A DNA stretch of 64,000 nucleotides from the NCBI GenBank assembly GCA_009363875.1, contig CM018687.1, positions 22,513,764-22,577,763 of the forward strand, in the 5' to 3' direction. A program made the translations under genes and the position numbers. How positions within the stretch are numbered: position 1 is the first letter of the stretch; every line of letters begins with the position of its first letter. Under the pieces are notes generated by a model. It was not told the origin of the DNA and did not search any database. It worked only from the letters and a program-made list of their open reading frames with translations. Shown in pieces: positions 36,201-45,500 of the stretch. Source of the stretch: Mikania micrantha (Eukaryota; Streptophyta; Magnoliopsida; Asterales; Asteraceae).

Positions 36201-39200
36201 AAATTTGTTGTTTTCTAAGGCTGATGAACAAGAGAAGAAAGAAGAATCTTGTTATGAAAGTTGTGGACGAGGGTGCTCAAGTCAAAGTAATAATGGAAGA
36301 GGTAGAGGTCGTGGTAGAGGATGAGGTCGGTTTAGACCAAATGAAGACCGAGGTGAACGAGGTGCAAATAGAGACAAGAGCTACATTCGATGTTACAATT
36401 GTCAAGAATATGGACACTATGCGTATGAGTGTCCAAAGTCAAAGCCAAAGGAGGAAGAAGCCAATTTCATTCAAGAAGATAATTGTGGGCCAGCACTTAT
36501 GTGATCAAGTAATGAAGATTACAAGATTAGGGGGTTGATTGTTGGACTAATCTTGTAATATTAAAGAGTTAAAAGGGTTTAAGTTAAAAGTCTTAGTTTA
36601 AATTAGTTTTAAAATTAGATTGTTTTGTTTTTTCAGCATGTTTTTAGGGATAAACTTTGACTTTGTTAAGGTTGTTATTCTTATAAATAGGGGTTAAGTT
36701 TTAGGGTTAATTGTATCTCATATTTGATTTAATAAAAGTGTTGATTTTCTGAGTTTATATTCTGATTTTTGAGAGTTCCAGTCTTCATGATCAAGTCATC
36801 AACTTCTTCACTTGAAGACAACCTACTAATACAAGAATATAAACCTTTCATAACTTCTTCATCTTTTAAAATGCGTTGTGAATCTTCATAAAAGATGGCC
36901 GGGTTTAAGTAATGTCCCGCAGCTTGCAATGGTCGATGAAGTTGACATTGCCATCTATTATCTATAATTTCAAAGGCACGAGCATACGACTCCTCTTTGT
37001 CATTAAAACTCTTTTTAATGGTGAGTTTAGCCCTCTCCATAGCCTCAAAGATGTATCCCATTGTTGATTTTCTTTCGCCATCAACTAATCGAAGCACGCT
37101 AACAAGTGGACCGGTTAACTTCAAAGCGTATGCTATATTCCTCCAAAATGAATCTTGTAAAAGAATGCCTTCAACTTTCTTTCCCTTTGTTTCTTTAGAC
37201 CACTTAGAATCAACCCATTCTTTAGAAATGATCATTTTTCTCAAGTTGTTCTTTTGTTTGTGAAATTGAAGAAGAGTGATAAATGAAGTTGCAAATCTTG
37301 TAACTGCATGCCTATGCAAGTTTCTTTGATTAGTGAACATCATCATTAAGTTCACTAGGCCAACAAAACTGTATATGTATCCATTTATAAGCATAGCATT
37401 CTTCAAGCAACTCTTCACTTTTGGTATATTCTTCCCAATATCCTCCAACATGAGATCTAAACAATGTGCTGCACATGGTGTCTAGTAAAGACGTTTCCTA
37501 GCATCTTCTAGCTTCTTCCCTAAGAAACATAATAATAAGATGTTTATTAACAATCATAGGATTAATATGCAACAGTAATAAGATCAATAATTGGTGTTAC
37601 AAGATGCAAATCTTACCTGCTTTGACATAAGCCAATGCATTATTCGTGACAACTTGTATAACATTCTTCTCTCCAACTTCCTCCACCATTGCATTAAGAA
37701 TATTGAACAAGAAATCGGCATTCTTAGAGATGGTTGAAACATCAATATTTTATAAACACAGAACCCTTTGGAGAGTTAACCATAAAATTAATAATATCCT
37801 TTTGAACCGCTGAATCATGCCATCCATCGGATAGAATTTTACAACCCTTTCATGCCCATTCTTTCTTGTGCTCGTTTATTTGGTTGTTAACATCACACAC
37901 TTCTTCCTTTAAGTAAAGGAACCCTTAGCTCATACATACTTGGTGGTTTCATTCCAGGACCAAATTGTCCAACGGCTTCAATAGCTTTATGAAAACTATC
38001 GTATGTAGCCGGCTAGCCGCATTGAAAGGCAATCCCGCATTATAAAACCATTTTGCTAACTCTTTGCACGCTTTATTTCTCAACTCCTTACGACAAACTT
38101 CATTGATTGTTTGTTGTCTCCCTCCCGCATCTTTCCTAGTAGGAGCGAAGAACATATCCATGGGACCTTTAACCCTTGGTTTTTTAGCTGTTTGAGCCTT
38201 GCTACTCCCAGTCGCAGCCACTTCACATTCTTCCTCATCATCATCATCAATATCATATACATTAGCTCGTAACCTTGCATTCATAACAATTTCTAATTTT
38301 GCCATTTCTTTTGTTTTTTTTTTGCATAAATGTCCTAACCTCCTCTCGCACATGCTCTGGACATCTTGAACAATCAAAAACATTCTTAACACCTCCTACT
38401 AAATGTTGTTTTAGTCTATAAACCCCTTCTTTTCATATTTTCCCACAAAAATTGCAAGTCATATTTGTCCTATTTGAAGAATATGGGGTTCCATACTTTC
38501 TACTAGGTTCCATACTTTATGCTTCGTAACAGCTCTATTAGCATCTTTTATAACTTATAATACCCATTTTAGTTCAATGGGTCGATGAACAGGTGGTAAA
38601 GTGTACATGTGTTGTTTCTTTTAATCGAGAACAGGTGGTAAAGTGTACATGTGTTGTTTCTTTTAATCGAGAGTATCTCTTGATGCATTGCTTCCTTCCA
38701 TTTAGCATCTCTAGTAGCCTCAGTATAACACCTTGGTTCTTCCATCATGTGAAGATAATGATGGTAAAAGGGGGCATTTTCAAGAACTTTAATAGACTTT
38801 TGACCTTGAACATGAATATCATCAAAACTTTTTTGTTCTAGACTGATTGAGAGTGAATCGTTGAAATATCAGGCTGGAACTCAGCTTCAGTTTGGCTGTT
38901 GCCGGACTGTTTGGTGGTGTGAATGGGCTGAAAGGCTGTGTTTGACCCAAAAACAACTGCTGTTGGAGCTGATTCAACACTTGAAACTGTGTTCAGCTCT
39001 GCTATAGTAGTATAGTGGCGGCACCACTATTTGACTTCATAATCTCAACTTTTTTCAACATTCGAATAGGGTTTACCTTCACAATAAAGTCCTTCCAATC
39101 TGAAATTTGAGTATCAAACTCCTCCAAATAATTTTTCCATTTCCATTTTCTTCAAAAATAATGTCCCTACATACCACAATTTTCTTATTTATGGGATTAA

Positions 39201-41643
39201 ATTGACGATAAGCTTTGATGTTAGGTTGAACACCAAAATGCACCAATCTTTGACTTCTATCATCTAGTTTCTTTAAATGATTGGATGGTAGTTTTACATG
39301 GCACACACATACAAAGGCCTTTAAATGGTCTAAGTTTGGTTATTGACCCTTTAAAGCTTCGTTGGTGTCCTTTTCTTTTGTGAGCTTTTGTAGGCACCCA
39401 GATCAACAAATAGATAGAGTGCCTTAAACATTCACCTCATAAATTTTGTGGTAAACCTATAGCCTTTTGAGTACTTTGGGTCATCCCCAACACGGATCTA
39501 TTCCTTCCTCCCACTTCCTTGTTTTTGTTATGGGGTTTGTAGAGCCGAAAATTAATGTTTAATCCCTTCATGTTTACAAAAGTCTTCAAAAGCACGGGAG
39601 ATCAAATCACCTTCATTAACCATCCTTAAAGTCTTCTATCTTGTTCCAAGTTATCCATTAGGTTCTTGAATTTGTTTTTTATACATACAAAAACCTCATC
39701 TTTTATCTTGATCAAGAAAGCCCACATGTACCAAATGTGCCCATCCACAATAAAGAACATGTACTTGTTTCCACCTTAATTCATTGGGGAAATTGGACCA
39801 CATACATCTGCATAAACTAGTTTTAAAGCTTTCATGACATGATTGTTAGTTTGTTAGAATGATCAGGAAAAGGTAAACATGGTTGTTTTTTTAATAACCA
39901 AGAATTAACTTTTAGGGTGTTTAATGTGTGGTACACCAAGTGTCATCTTCTTTGCTTGCCAAAATTTTCATTTGTCACGCATGCAAACAAACTCGTTGGA
40001 GTTCTTCTATCTTCATGAGCAATTTCATGTATCTATATGTATTGATCTTTCATCAAGATTGAACATCCAATCTTAGCTTTGGTTAGTTGATGTCTATTCT
40101 TGCATGACAACAGATCTTGATGGAAGGAGAGTGGAGAGAAGATTGTTTGAGATTCTTGGTTTGGAATGAAAGGGGGGAGGGGAGGGTTTGAGGGATGGCT
40201 AAAATTTAATATTTAATTGTTTTTTTATTTAAATTAAAAAATATTTAACCTTTTTTATTTGATATATGCATTAATAATTTGTACCTCAGTTAAAATAAAT
40301 AAAATACCTCTAAACTTAACATAAAAAAACGGATGGAGTTAGCTGAATTCAAATGGTAACATAGTGCAAAACACAGAATGCCTAATGCTAAAAAGTAAAA
40401 AATGGATGTAACCTGCAATTTGGTGTAAACCAAAGGGACTATTTTTGCAATTTACACGAGATTCAATCATTTTTTTGGTTGAAATGAGCTTTACAATTTT
40501 AATAGATGTTGTCGAAAGAAAAATTAAATGCTCATTGTAAATTGTAATGTTTGAGAGGGCATAATTTTCAAGTCATACTTGGAAATTGTGTTATTTGCTT
40601 TCCTATGTAATGATGATAATGAGTAGTTTTGACTTAAAATTGTTGTAGTTGTCTTGGAATAAGGCTAGGTATTAAAGTAGAAGCCAAAAAACAGCTTGTG
40701 AATAGCAAATCCCTGTTTTCTTTTCATGTAAAGCTCAATGGTTAAGAATTTAGTAGAATTTTCAAATGAAATCTCAAATCAGAGGCATCAGGTGCGTTTG
40801 AAGCATTTGGTTAACATGGAATGACATTGAAGTCTATTCTTTGTGGTGGCATGGAATTATAGTGTAATGTTTCAAAGTTGTATATCTTCGGTATTAAAGG
40901 TTTGTGGGGTTTGATTTTGTTCAGAGTTAATATTGGTTTCGAGCATGTTAGAGGCATTGGTCTTGATGCTTCACCATATGGCTGAAGGGGTGAAAATTTT
41001 ACATGAGGGGGTGGTGAGGGTTTTCAACAGTAAACTTAAACGTAACATGCAGAGCTGGTTTTGACTTTTGCATATAGGTGCTTATGTGGTTTTTAATATC
41101 CTGTCTTCTGCTTTCAAAGAAATGAGTTTGGTGTCTCTCTCCATTTATCCTGGTCCATCCTAGGGGATAGTGGTAAGGTTTGCTGTCATCTCAAGTTTCA
41201 ACTTCCTGAACCCTGCTTTGTGTGGGATTTTGTTGGGCATGTTTTTATGTACCGTTTTTAAGTTATTTTGCTTAGTTATTATTTGGTTTCCCAGGAAGGA
41301 TTAACAACATGGTAATATTATTTTTAATTAATTTATAAATATTATACGAATACTTGGCACGGTGACAGCTTAGCTCTCAGGACCTAAACACGCCTTGGAG
41401 CGTCTCATATTCACTCAATTTATTTGATTTTGGTTTTTTAGTTAATTGGTTGTCATGTTCAATGTGTAGGTTCACGAGGCAATTGCACGAGAAGAGTCCA
41501 AGGAGTTCAATGAAGGCATTGTTATAGAAGAGTTTAGACGAGGGTTTCTCCTTGGGGAACGACTACTTCGACCCGCAATGGTTAAGGTTTCTGCTGGCCC
41601 AGGTCAACACATGGCTGATGATCCTGCTGCAACCCAACCTTGA
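27214..41643 (+). CDS. GrpE: GrpE-type nucleotide exchange factor, plastid-targeted (3 exons)
   Basis: CDS exons are 27214-27393, 31868-32377 and 41470-41643, all joined in phase 0 with GT...AG borders, giving 287 residues. GrpE releases ADP from Hsp70 (DnaK) chaperones. The N-terminal 50 or so residues are Ser/Thr-rich and poor in acidic residues, like a plastid transit peptide. Exon 2 encodes an acidic linker and the long dimerising helix (about residues 90-180, with QADFENFRKRSEKERL and ESLLPMVDNFERAK). Exon 3 encodes the beta-rich wing with HEAIAREES and RRGFLLGERLLRPAMVKV, the GrpE signature. The start at 27214 is preferred over an in-frame start at 27172 because MAALPLSN begins the transit-like stretch. 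All parts look intact. Introns of 4.5 and 9.1 kb are filled with transposons. It converges on the exoribonuclease gene downstream, with 936 bp between stop codons. Which plastid paralogue (CGE1 or CGE2) it is remains open. Confidence 0.92.
27751..27898 (+). mobile_element. SINE-like element
   Basis: Contains CCTTACCCCTGTTTACAAGT and ends CCCCCGGCTCAAAAGA followed by a T run. This layout is known from plant Au/TS-type SINEs. A second relative lies at 50926-51042. Target duplication not identified. Confidence 0.45.
28189..28460. mobile_element. Small inverted-repeat element (MITE-like)
   Basis: Ends ATATATCCTCTTATTAAAC and GTTTTAGTAAGGGGATATAT form imperfect inverted repeats around an AT-rich core with several similar internal words (AAATATGTAAT). 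No TSD confirmed. Confidence 0.4.
29402..30447. mobile_element. Non-autonomous hAT element (1046 bp) in GrpE intron 1
   Basis: Termini CATGGTTTAAAAAAACGG and CCCGTTCTTTTAAACCTTG are inverted, and perfect 8-bp duplications GATTTAGT flank it (29394-29401, 30448-30455). Both ends carry GC-rich words such as GAGGCGGCGCCTCG, against an AT-rich centre. No transposase. The open frames at 29874-30237 follow the GC-rich part and are not recognised proteins. Confidence 0.85.
30561..31007. mobile_element. MITE with about 60-bp imperfect terminal inverted repeats
   Basis: The left arm has TATTTTGCTTAGGAAGGCTA and the right arm TAGCCTTCTTAGGCAAAATG. The ends are TATAGGG and CCCTATA. The core contains a long T run and repeated GTTTTAG/GGTTT words. 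Confidence 0.65.
31213..31799. repeat. Tandem duplication, 290-bp unit twice
   Basis: Each copy starts AATTAAAA[TC]TTGCCATGT and ends near TTCTC. Both contain AGGTTGTGAATGGGTGTGGT and GGAAATTACTTTTATTTATA. Ordinary intronic DNA immediately upstream of GrpE exon 2. Confidence 0.8.
33008..33790 (-). pseudogene. Copia protease/integrase fragment, decayed
   Basis: Minus-strand translation shows an aspartic-protease-like ENGASNHMSGNQ near 33740-33700, then after several stops an integrase start LVYADVCRPITKATRRGNRY and LIMDDFSGYMW (33286-33130). The expected protease DNGAS has a changed aspartate. Frame is broken many times. Confidence 0.65.
34607..35269. mobile_element. hAT MITE inside the hAT transposase intron
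   Basis: Right end GCGATTTTTACAACCATG, left end TAAAAATCGC lacking the first eight bases (CATGGTTG in relatives). Perfect 8-bp duplications GAAAGAAG flank it (34599-34606, 35270-35277). It is related to 49730-50475 and 56650-57132 through the TTGTAAAAATCG termini and GATTAATCGG words. Confidence 0.85.
35435..35550 (+). repeat. CCTGTGTGGGAG array in the Copia leader
   Basis: Six copies of CCTGTGTGGG, spaced about 19-22 bp, lie between the truncated 5' LTR and gag. The intervening bases vary (GTTAATCAGA in two copies). Confidence 0.8.
35594..36504 (+). pseudogene. Copia gag (UBN2-type) with zinc knuckle, broken
   Basis: Starts MAEGAIVQAREQ. The capsid part has STNYTTWAILVES, DVWESIRVRFLG and ETLR-like helices typical of Copia retrotransposon gag_2/UBN2 domains. 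A frameshift near 36062 shifts to the frame with AAIEQFADLNDMLFEEAVGR, a TGA at 36322-36324 interrupts a Gly/Arg-rich run, and a CX2CX4HX4C knuckle (CYNCQEYGHYAYEC) follows. The ORF ends at 36504 without protease, integrase or RT. Confidence 0.8.
38589..38672. repeat. 42-bp tandem duplication
   Basis: ACAGGTGGTAAAGTGTACAT repeats at an offset of 42 bp beside the hAT/Copia fragment border. Confidence 0.8.
38990..40150 (-). pseudogene. Second Copia fragment (integrase to RT linker), decayed
   Basis: Minus-strand translation from about 39850 gives KALKLVYADVCGPISPMN, a stop, GGNKYMFFIVDGHIWYMWAF (second catalytic-region aspartates partly lost) and KIKDEVFVCIKNKFKNLMDN. Further on (39306-39079) come HVKLPSNHLKKLDDRSQRLV and VVCRDIIFEENG, the stretch between integrase and reverse transcriptase. 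Multiple stops. It is a different copy from 33008-33790, since both contain the same integrase start. Confidence 0.7.
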
Positions 41644-42579
41644 GTAACACACAGCCTATCTGGGCCATTCATAATTGAAATTTTGCCTTTCATAGCTTAT
41701 TTTTTTCCAGTATTGTTCATGTTTAACATAACATAATCTTGTGACAAATTATATTAAAAATCATTGAATGTACTTTGTTGATGCACGTTTGGAAGGTCCA
41801 AAAAAGCATTCTACCTGTTTAATCATTAGATTGTGCTTGGATTGACTTGGCTAATTTTTTTAACTCGTTTAATTAACCAGTCAACCTGCTTATTTAAAGG
41901 GTTAGCTAATTTCACCCACCTAATTAACCATATCATGTTCTTACACCGGCCTTGAACCATTCAAAACTAAAATTGACGTCTTTGATACAGATAAATAACA
42001 AAAAAAAAAAAAAAAAAGTCGTATATGGTTTCATCGGTTCAACCAAAACATAAACCACAAACTTTCATGGAGTATGAACATTCACAGACAATCAAAATTC
42101 ACATAAACAGAGGATACAGTTGTGTGACACGTTATACTAGTCGCAACACTTAGGTCATCTTCAACAACCAAATTTACCAATATTTTCAAAATGGAAAATA
42201 AAACAGTGTCATGATTAACAGATATTAAGAAGCTTATGACCATCAACCTACATATGTAAGTGTTACCGAACATAATCGTAAGTTAACTTGCAAATAATAC
42301 ATTTAAAAGTGAAGAAAAAAGCCAACAGTTAAACTTTTGGATGTGACATCATCTTGTTCTAGTGTCCAAAATGTTTCAAAAAACCTTACGGTGTGTGCGA
42401 AACCAGCCGATGATGATATTAAACTGATCACACCCACCACCATGAAGCCTGCACCAGTCTGCTTTGGTTTAAAAACAAGCAGCTGCCAAGCGGTAAACAA
42501 TATCAATAGACCCTTGTCTATCTATGCCTTCCAACAAACTTATATTCCTACCATTGTACAAAAAAAAAATGAATACCAG
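41644..42579. other. Gap between convergent GrpE and exoribonuclease genes
   Basis: AT-rich 3' UTR-like DNA for both genes, with an A run at 42001-42017. The minus ORF 42303-42506 has no recognised domain. Confidence 0.5.
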
Positions 42580-45500
42580 TTAGCAAAAATAAGAGCTCAT
42601 GTATAATCTTGCCCCTATATCAATCGGGCCATCATCCCCACCAATAGGATGAATTGCAACAGGAATAGTTGAGAGAATATGCAACACAAGAGGAAAGACT
42701 GCAGGCTCAATGTCTGCATCCTTTGATGTATCTGGCTCTGATACCATGTTGTGAGGAAATGTGAGCATTGCAACCTCTTCAATTGTTCTCAACTTACTAG
42801 TGCTTCCTTTTTTATATGAGCGGCTGTTTGGATGGTAATTTAGCACCAAGGTTGATGTAACATCAAGCCATTCAACGGTAAGACCCTCAACCTCGTCATA
42901 GTATATCCGTCGTTCCATCTACAAGCATGAATGCACAAGAAAATATTAGATTTTGGAACTGATAAAAAGGGGCAGTATCAATCCATTTACTTGTGGATAT
43001 GGGTTGAATTTAGGTTGGGTTCTATGTCTAGTGGGTCATCAATTGGGGTCATAGTTGAAAGTGCAAGGCACAATGGGCAAAGGGTGAACCATGGGCTTAG
43101 GCGTAAGGAACTTAAAAAGAAAGGGCATGAGATAAGCAAGGCACATAGCATAAGCATACCGATTTTAGACATGTTTTAGTCTTGTTTAAGACTAGTTTAG
43201 GACAGTAGAGGCTGGTTCCAAAGTTTTAAGCAAGTTTGACCGAAACTGCGAAAGTTTGCCGGAATTACACTGCTGGGATCTTGGGTGAAAATAGGTGATA
43301 TTTTAGTAGGTAAATTAACACCCCAAATGGTGAAAGAATCAACGATCTAGTGCCATTCAAAAAAAAGAGACAAAATACAAGATTTGGCCAAAATATTGGC
43401 AAAATTTGGCCAGAATCAGAACCTTACCTAAGGGCTTGGATGGCCACAAGGTGTTTTCTTGTGCCTCGCCTCGCCTAAAAGCCTAGGTGACTGCCCGGAG
43501 GGCTTTCAATGGGTTTGGGTTATGCACTGAAGGTTGACTAAAAAATAAATGAATCAATAGGGACGGAAAGCATGAAAAGTGTTTTCAAATTCATAAAAAA
43601 ACCTAAAACTGCTTCCTTCAAAAATTTGGATAATTTATTAAAAAGTTTTTGCAGTTACATTTAGCACATTAAATATATAAAATTCCTAAAATTTTGGTAA
43701 ATTATTATGTGTTGTTCAGTTCAACTAGACTGACACTAGAAGATATCCTGTCTGAGCTTTTACCCAACCCGTCTAACCCGCCAACCATTGGCATATCTAG
43801 AACGTTACGCAAATACGAGTCATGACCCTTCTACATGGAAAGATGATGTCACTCACAGCTAGCTTGTTGACAAATACAGACATGAATCTTGGTCCCAACC
43901 CCATTACTCTAGCTTCTGAAAGGAAAACCTGCAGTCACGACACCAGGATGATGTCAGCATATGTTACTACCAATATTTATAACAGTATTTCGAGAATATA
44001 AATATAAATTTTGCTGATTATCTCCTAAACACAACTTTATGTCTTCTATAAATATGGTTCCAACACATTGACACCCATGATGCCAAAGATGCATTAAGTT
44101 GAACAAACATTTCAATTCAAATCAACTGTAATGTGAGTCTTGGTAAGCATATGAGGTTTCTAACTAATGATAACAACCTAAAGCCTAAAGGTAGAATCAA
44201 ACTCTGATTAATGACTTTCCATGGTTCCATTTTAGCACAACTTTTTGTGTTGGTATAATTTATCAACGATCATGCATAAGTTGTAGAATGTGGAGTTTGT
44301 TGAGTGTGGAGGCTTCTAAAGCCTTAATGGGCCGCACACGGGTTGGGCTTAGCTTGTAGGTTAAGTTAAAATACCTAAATGTAATCTCTATTTAAACGTC
44401 TCATTGTACTTGTAATCTCTTGAGCACCTAATAATAATACAAATCCTAGTTGCAGCACAGTGGACGTAGGTCACCTCGACCGAACCACTTTAAATCCTTG
44501 TGTCGTTTACTGCTTTCGTGTGTGTGTTAGTGTGTGTGTGATTACCCAACAACTAGTACCAAAGCCAGGTTCTTGATCAATCACACACCAGACCTAACAC
44601 TGTTGTTCCTGGAGTCGCCGTCGCCGTTCGCCGCCGCCACCGCCGGATTCCGGTCATCAGTAAACAGTTATCTGATTAGGGTCTTGTTGCTGCTGTTCAA
44701 AGGTTCTGTTGAACCAGTTTTGAACGTGAATCGCGATTAGGGTTCCCAGAGAGGGTTTTACAGCCGTCGCTGCCGTCACAGCCGGATTAGGGTTCCGGCG
44801 AGTGTGTCTAGCAGCCGCCAGCAGTCGATTAGGGTTCCGGCGAACTTGGTTCAGTTCAGAAAGGTCCGATTTTGACCAAATCTGTCCGATTTTGACCAGA
44901 TCTGTGACAGAAAGTTCTGATTTTGACCAGAAAACTCCGATTTTGACCAAACAGGTCCGATTTTGACCTGATTTTGACCAGAAAGCTCCGATTTTGACCA
45001 AACAGTCTGATTTTGACCAGAAAGGTCCGATTTTGACCTAGCAGGTCTGATTTTGACCAGATTTTGACCATTAAGGTCCGATTTTGACCAAACAGGTCTG
45101 ATTTTGACTTAAAAAGGTCCGATTTTGACTGAAAACAGTCAAACAGCCTACATTGCCGCTAACAGAAGGTTTTCTATCCCGTTTCCGCTGCTACCGCCAT
45201 TCGTAGACCGGTTAATTGTTTAATTCCGATGTTTTCTTATGTTTATTACTGATTTTATCCGAGTTGGCCGCCAAGACAGTGTTCAATAGAACAGTCGTCA
45301 AGTTCCGGCCGCCGCCATTGTTGTGTTTGTTCACTGCTCTCCATATCGGTTAAATCAGTGATAGTTTGGTAAGTGTCAATGGCAGAAGACGGTAAAGTAA
45401 AGATTGAAAAGTTTGATGGACACGACTATGGGTATTGGAGGATGCAAGTAGAAGATCTTTTGTATAAGAAGAGTTTACATCTTCCTATGTTGGGTTTGAG

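Larger units (their letters stand above)
35385..36787 (+). mobile_element. Gag-only Copia element (1403 bp) inside the hAT gene
   Basis: Perfect TSD TGATC (35380-35384, 36788-36792). The 3' LTR is 36540-36787, starting TGTTGGACTAAT and preceded by a purine run TTAGGGGGTTGAT. The 5' LTR starts identically (35385) but diverges after about 38 bp. Removing it restores continuous hAT coding sequence, confirming the borders. No pol genes. Confidence 0.85.
33785..38500 (-). pseudogene. hAT-family transposase gene, broken and interrupted
   Basis: Reading from 38500 down: a BED-type zinc finger (TNMTCNFCGK...KQHLVGG) with a stop and frameshift; an acidic linker and KKPRVKGPMDMFF (38280-38100); a DUF659-like part (ILSDGWHDS, FMVNSPKG near 37840-37750); a long open frame 37451-36790 with RHAVTRFATSF, MEEAK-like helices and LNPAIFY; then, across a Copia insertion, GQLTKYQNAQGGFDLP; and after an intron the hAT dimerisation end AEWWESYGASAPDLQEFAIR...SKKRNRL (34560-34180; KKRNRLAQDRLN visible). 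A terminal CTTGGTTTTAAAAAGC lies at about 33785, but a matching other end was not found. Lesions make it non-functional. Confidence 0.75.
32720..40458. mobile_element. Large long-TIR (MULE-like) composite element, 7.7 kb
   Basis: Ends are diverged inverted repeats about 150-200 bp long. Left has AAATTGCAAAAATAGTCCAT and CACCAAATTGCAGGTTACAT, and right has the same words inverted near 40391-40455. Eight-base duplications AGATTCAA flank it (32712-32719, 40459-40466), possibly nine with one change. Long TIRs and an 8-9 bp duplication suggest a Mutator-like element, but no MULE transposase was seen. The interior holds Copia fragments, an hAT pseudogene, a hAT MITE and a gag-only Copia. Confidence 0.65.
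32378..41469 (+). other. GrpE intron 2 (9092 bp)
   Basis: Donor GTAAGT after CCTTCA, acceptor GTGTAG before GTTCAC. Most of it (32720-40458) is a large inverted-repeat element with others nested inside. 40459-41469 and 32378-32719 are plain AT-rich intron. Confidence 0.85.

Noticed and set aside
42303..42506. Minus ORF with a hydrophobic stretch downstream of the exoribonuclease stop
   Set aside because: Hydrophobic codons arise from an AT-rich 3' region. No splice junction joins it, and the upstream exon ends with a stop at 42580.
44657..45071. Minus-strand ORFs of 114 and 71 codons with repeated VKIGxFWSKS-like residues
   Set aside because: They are translations of the GATTTTGACC tandem array. 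Repeats with unit lengths compatible with three bases open frames by chance.
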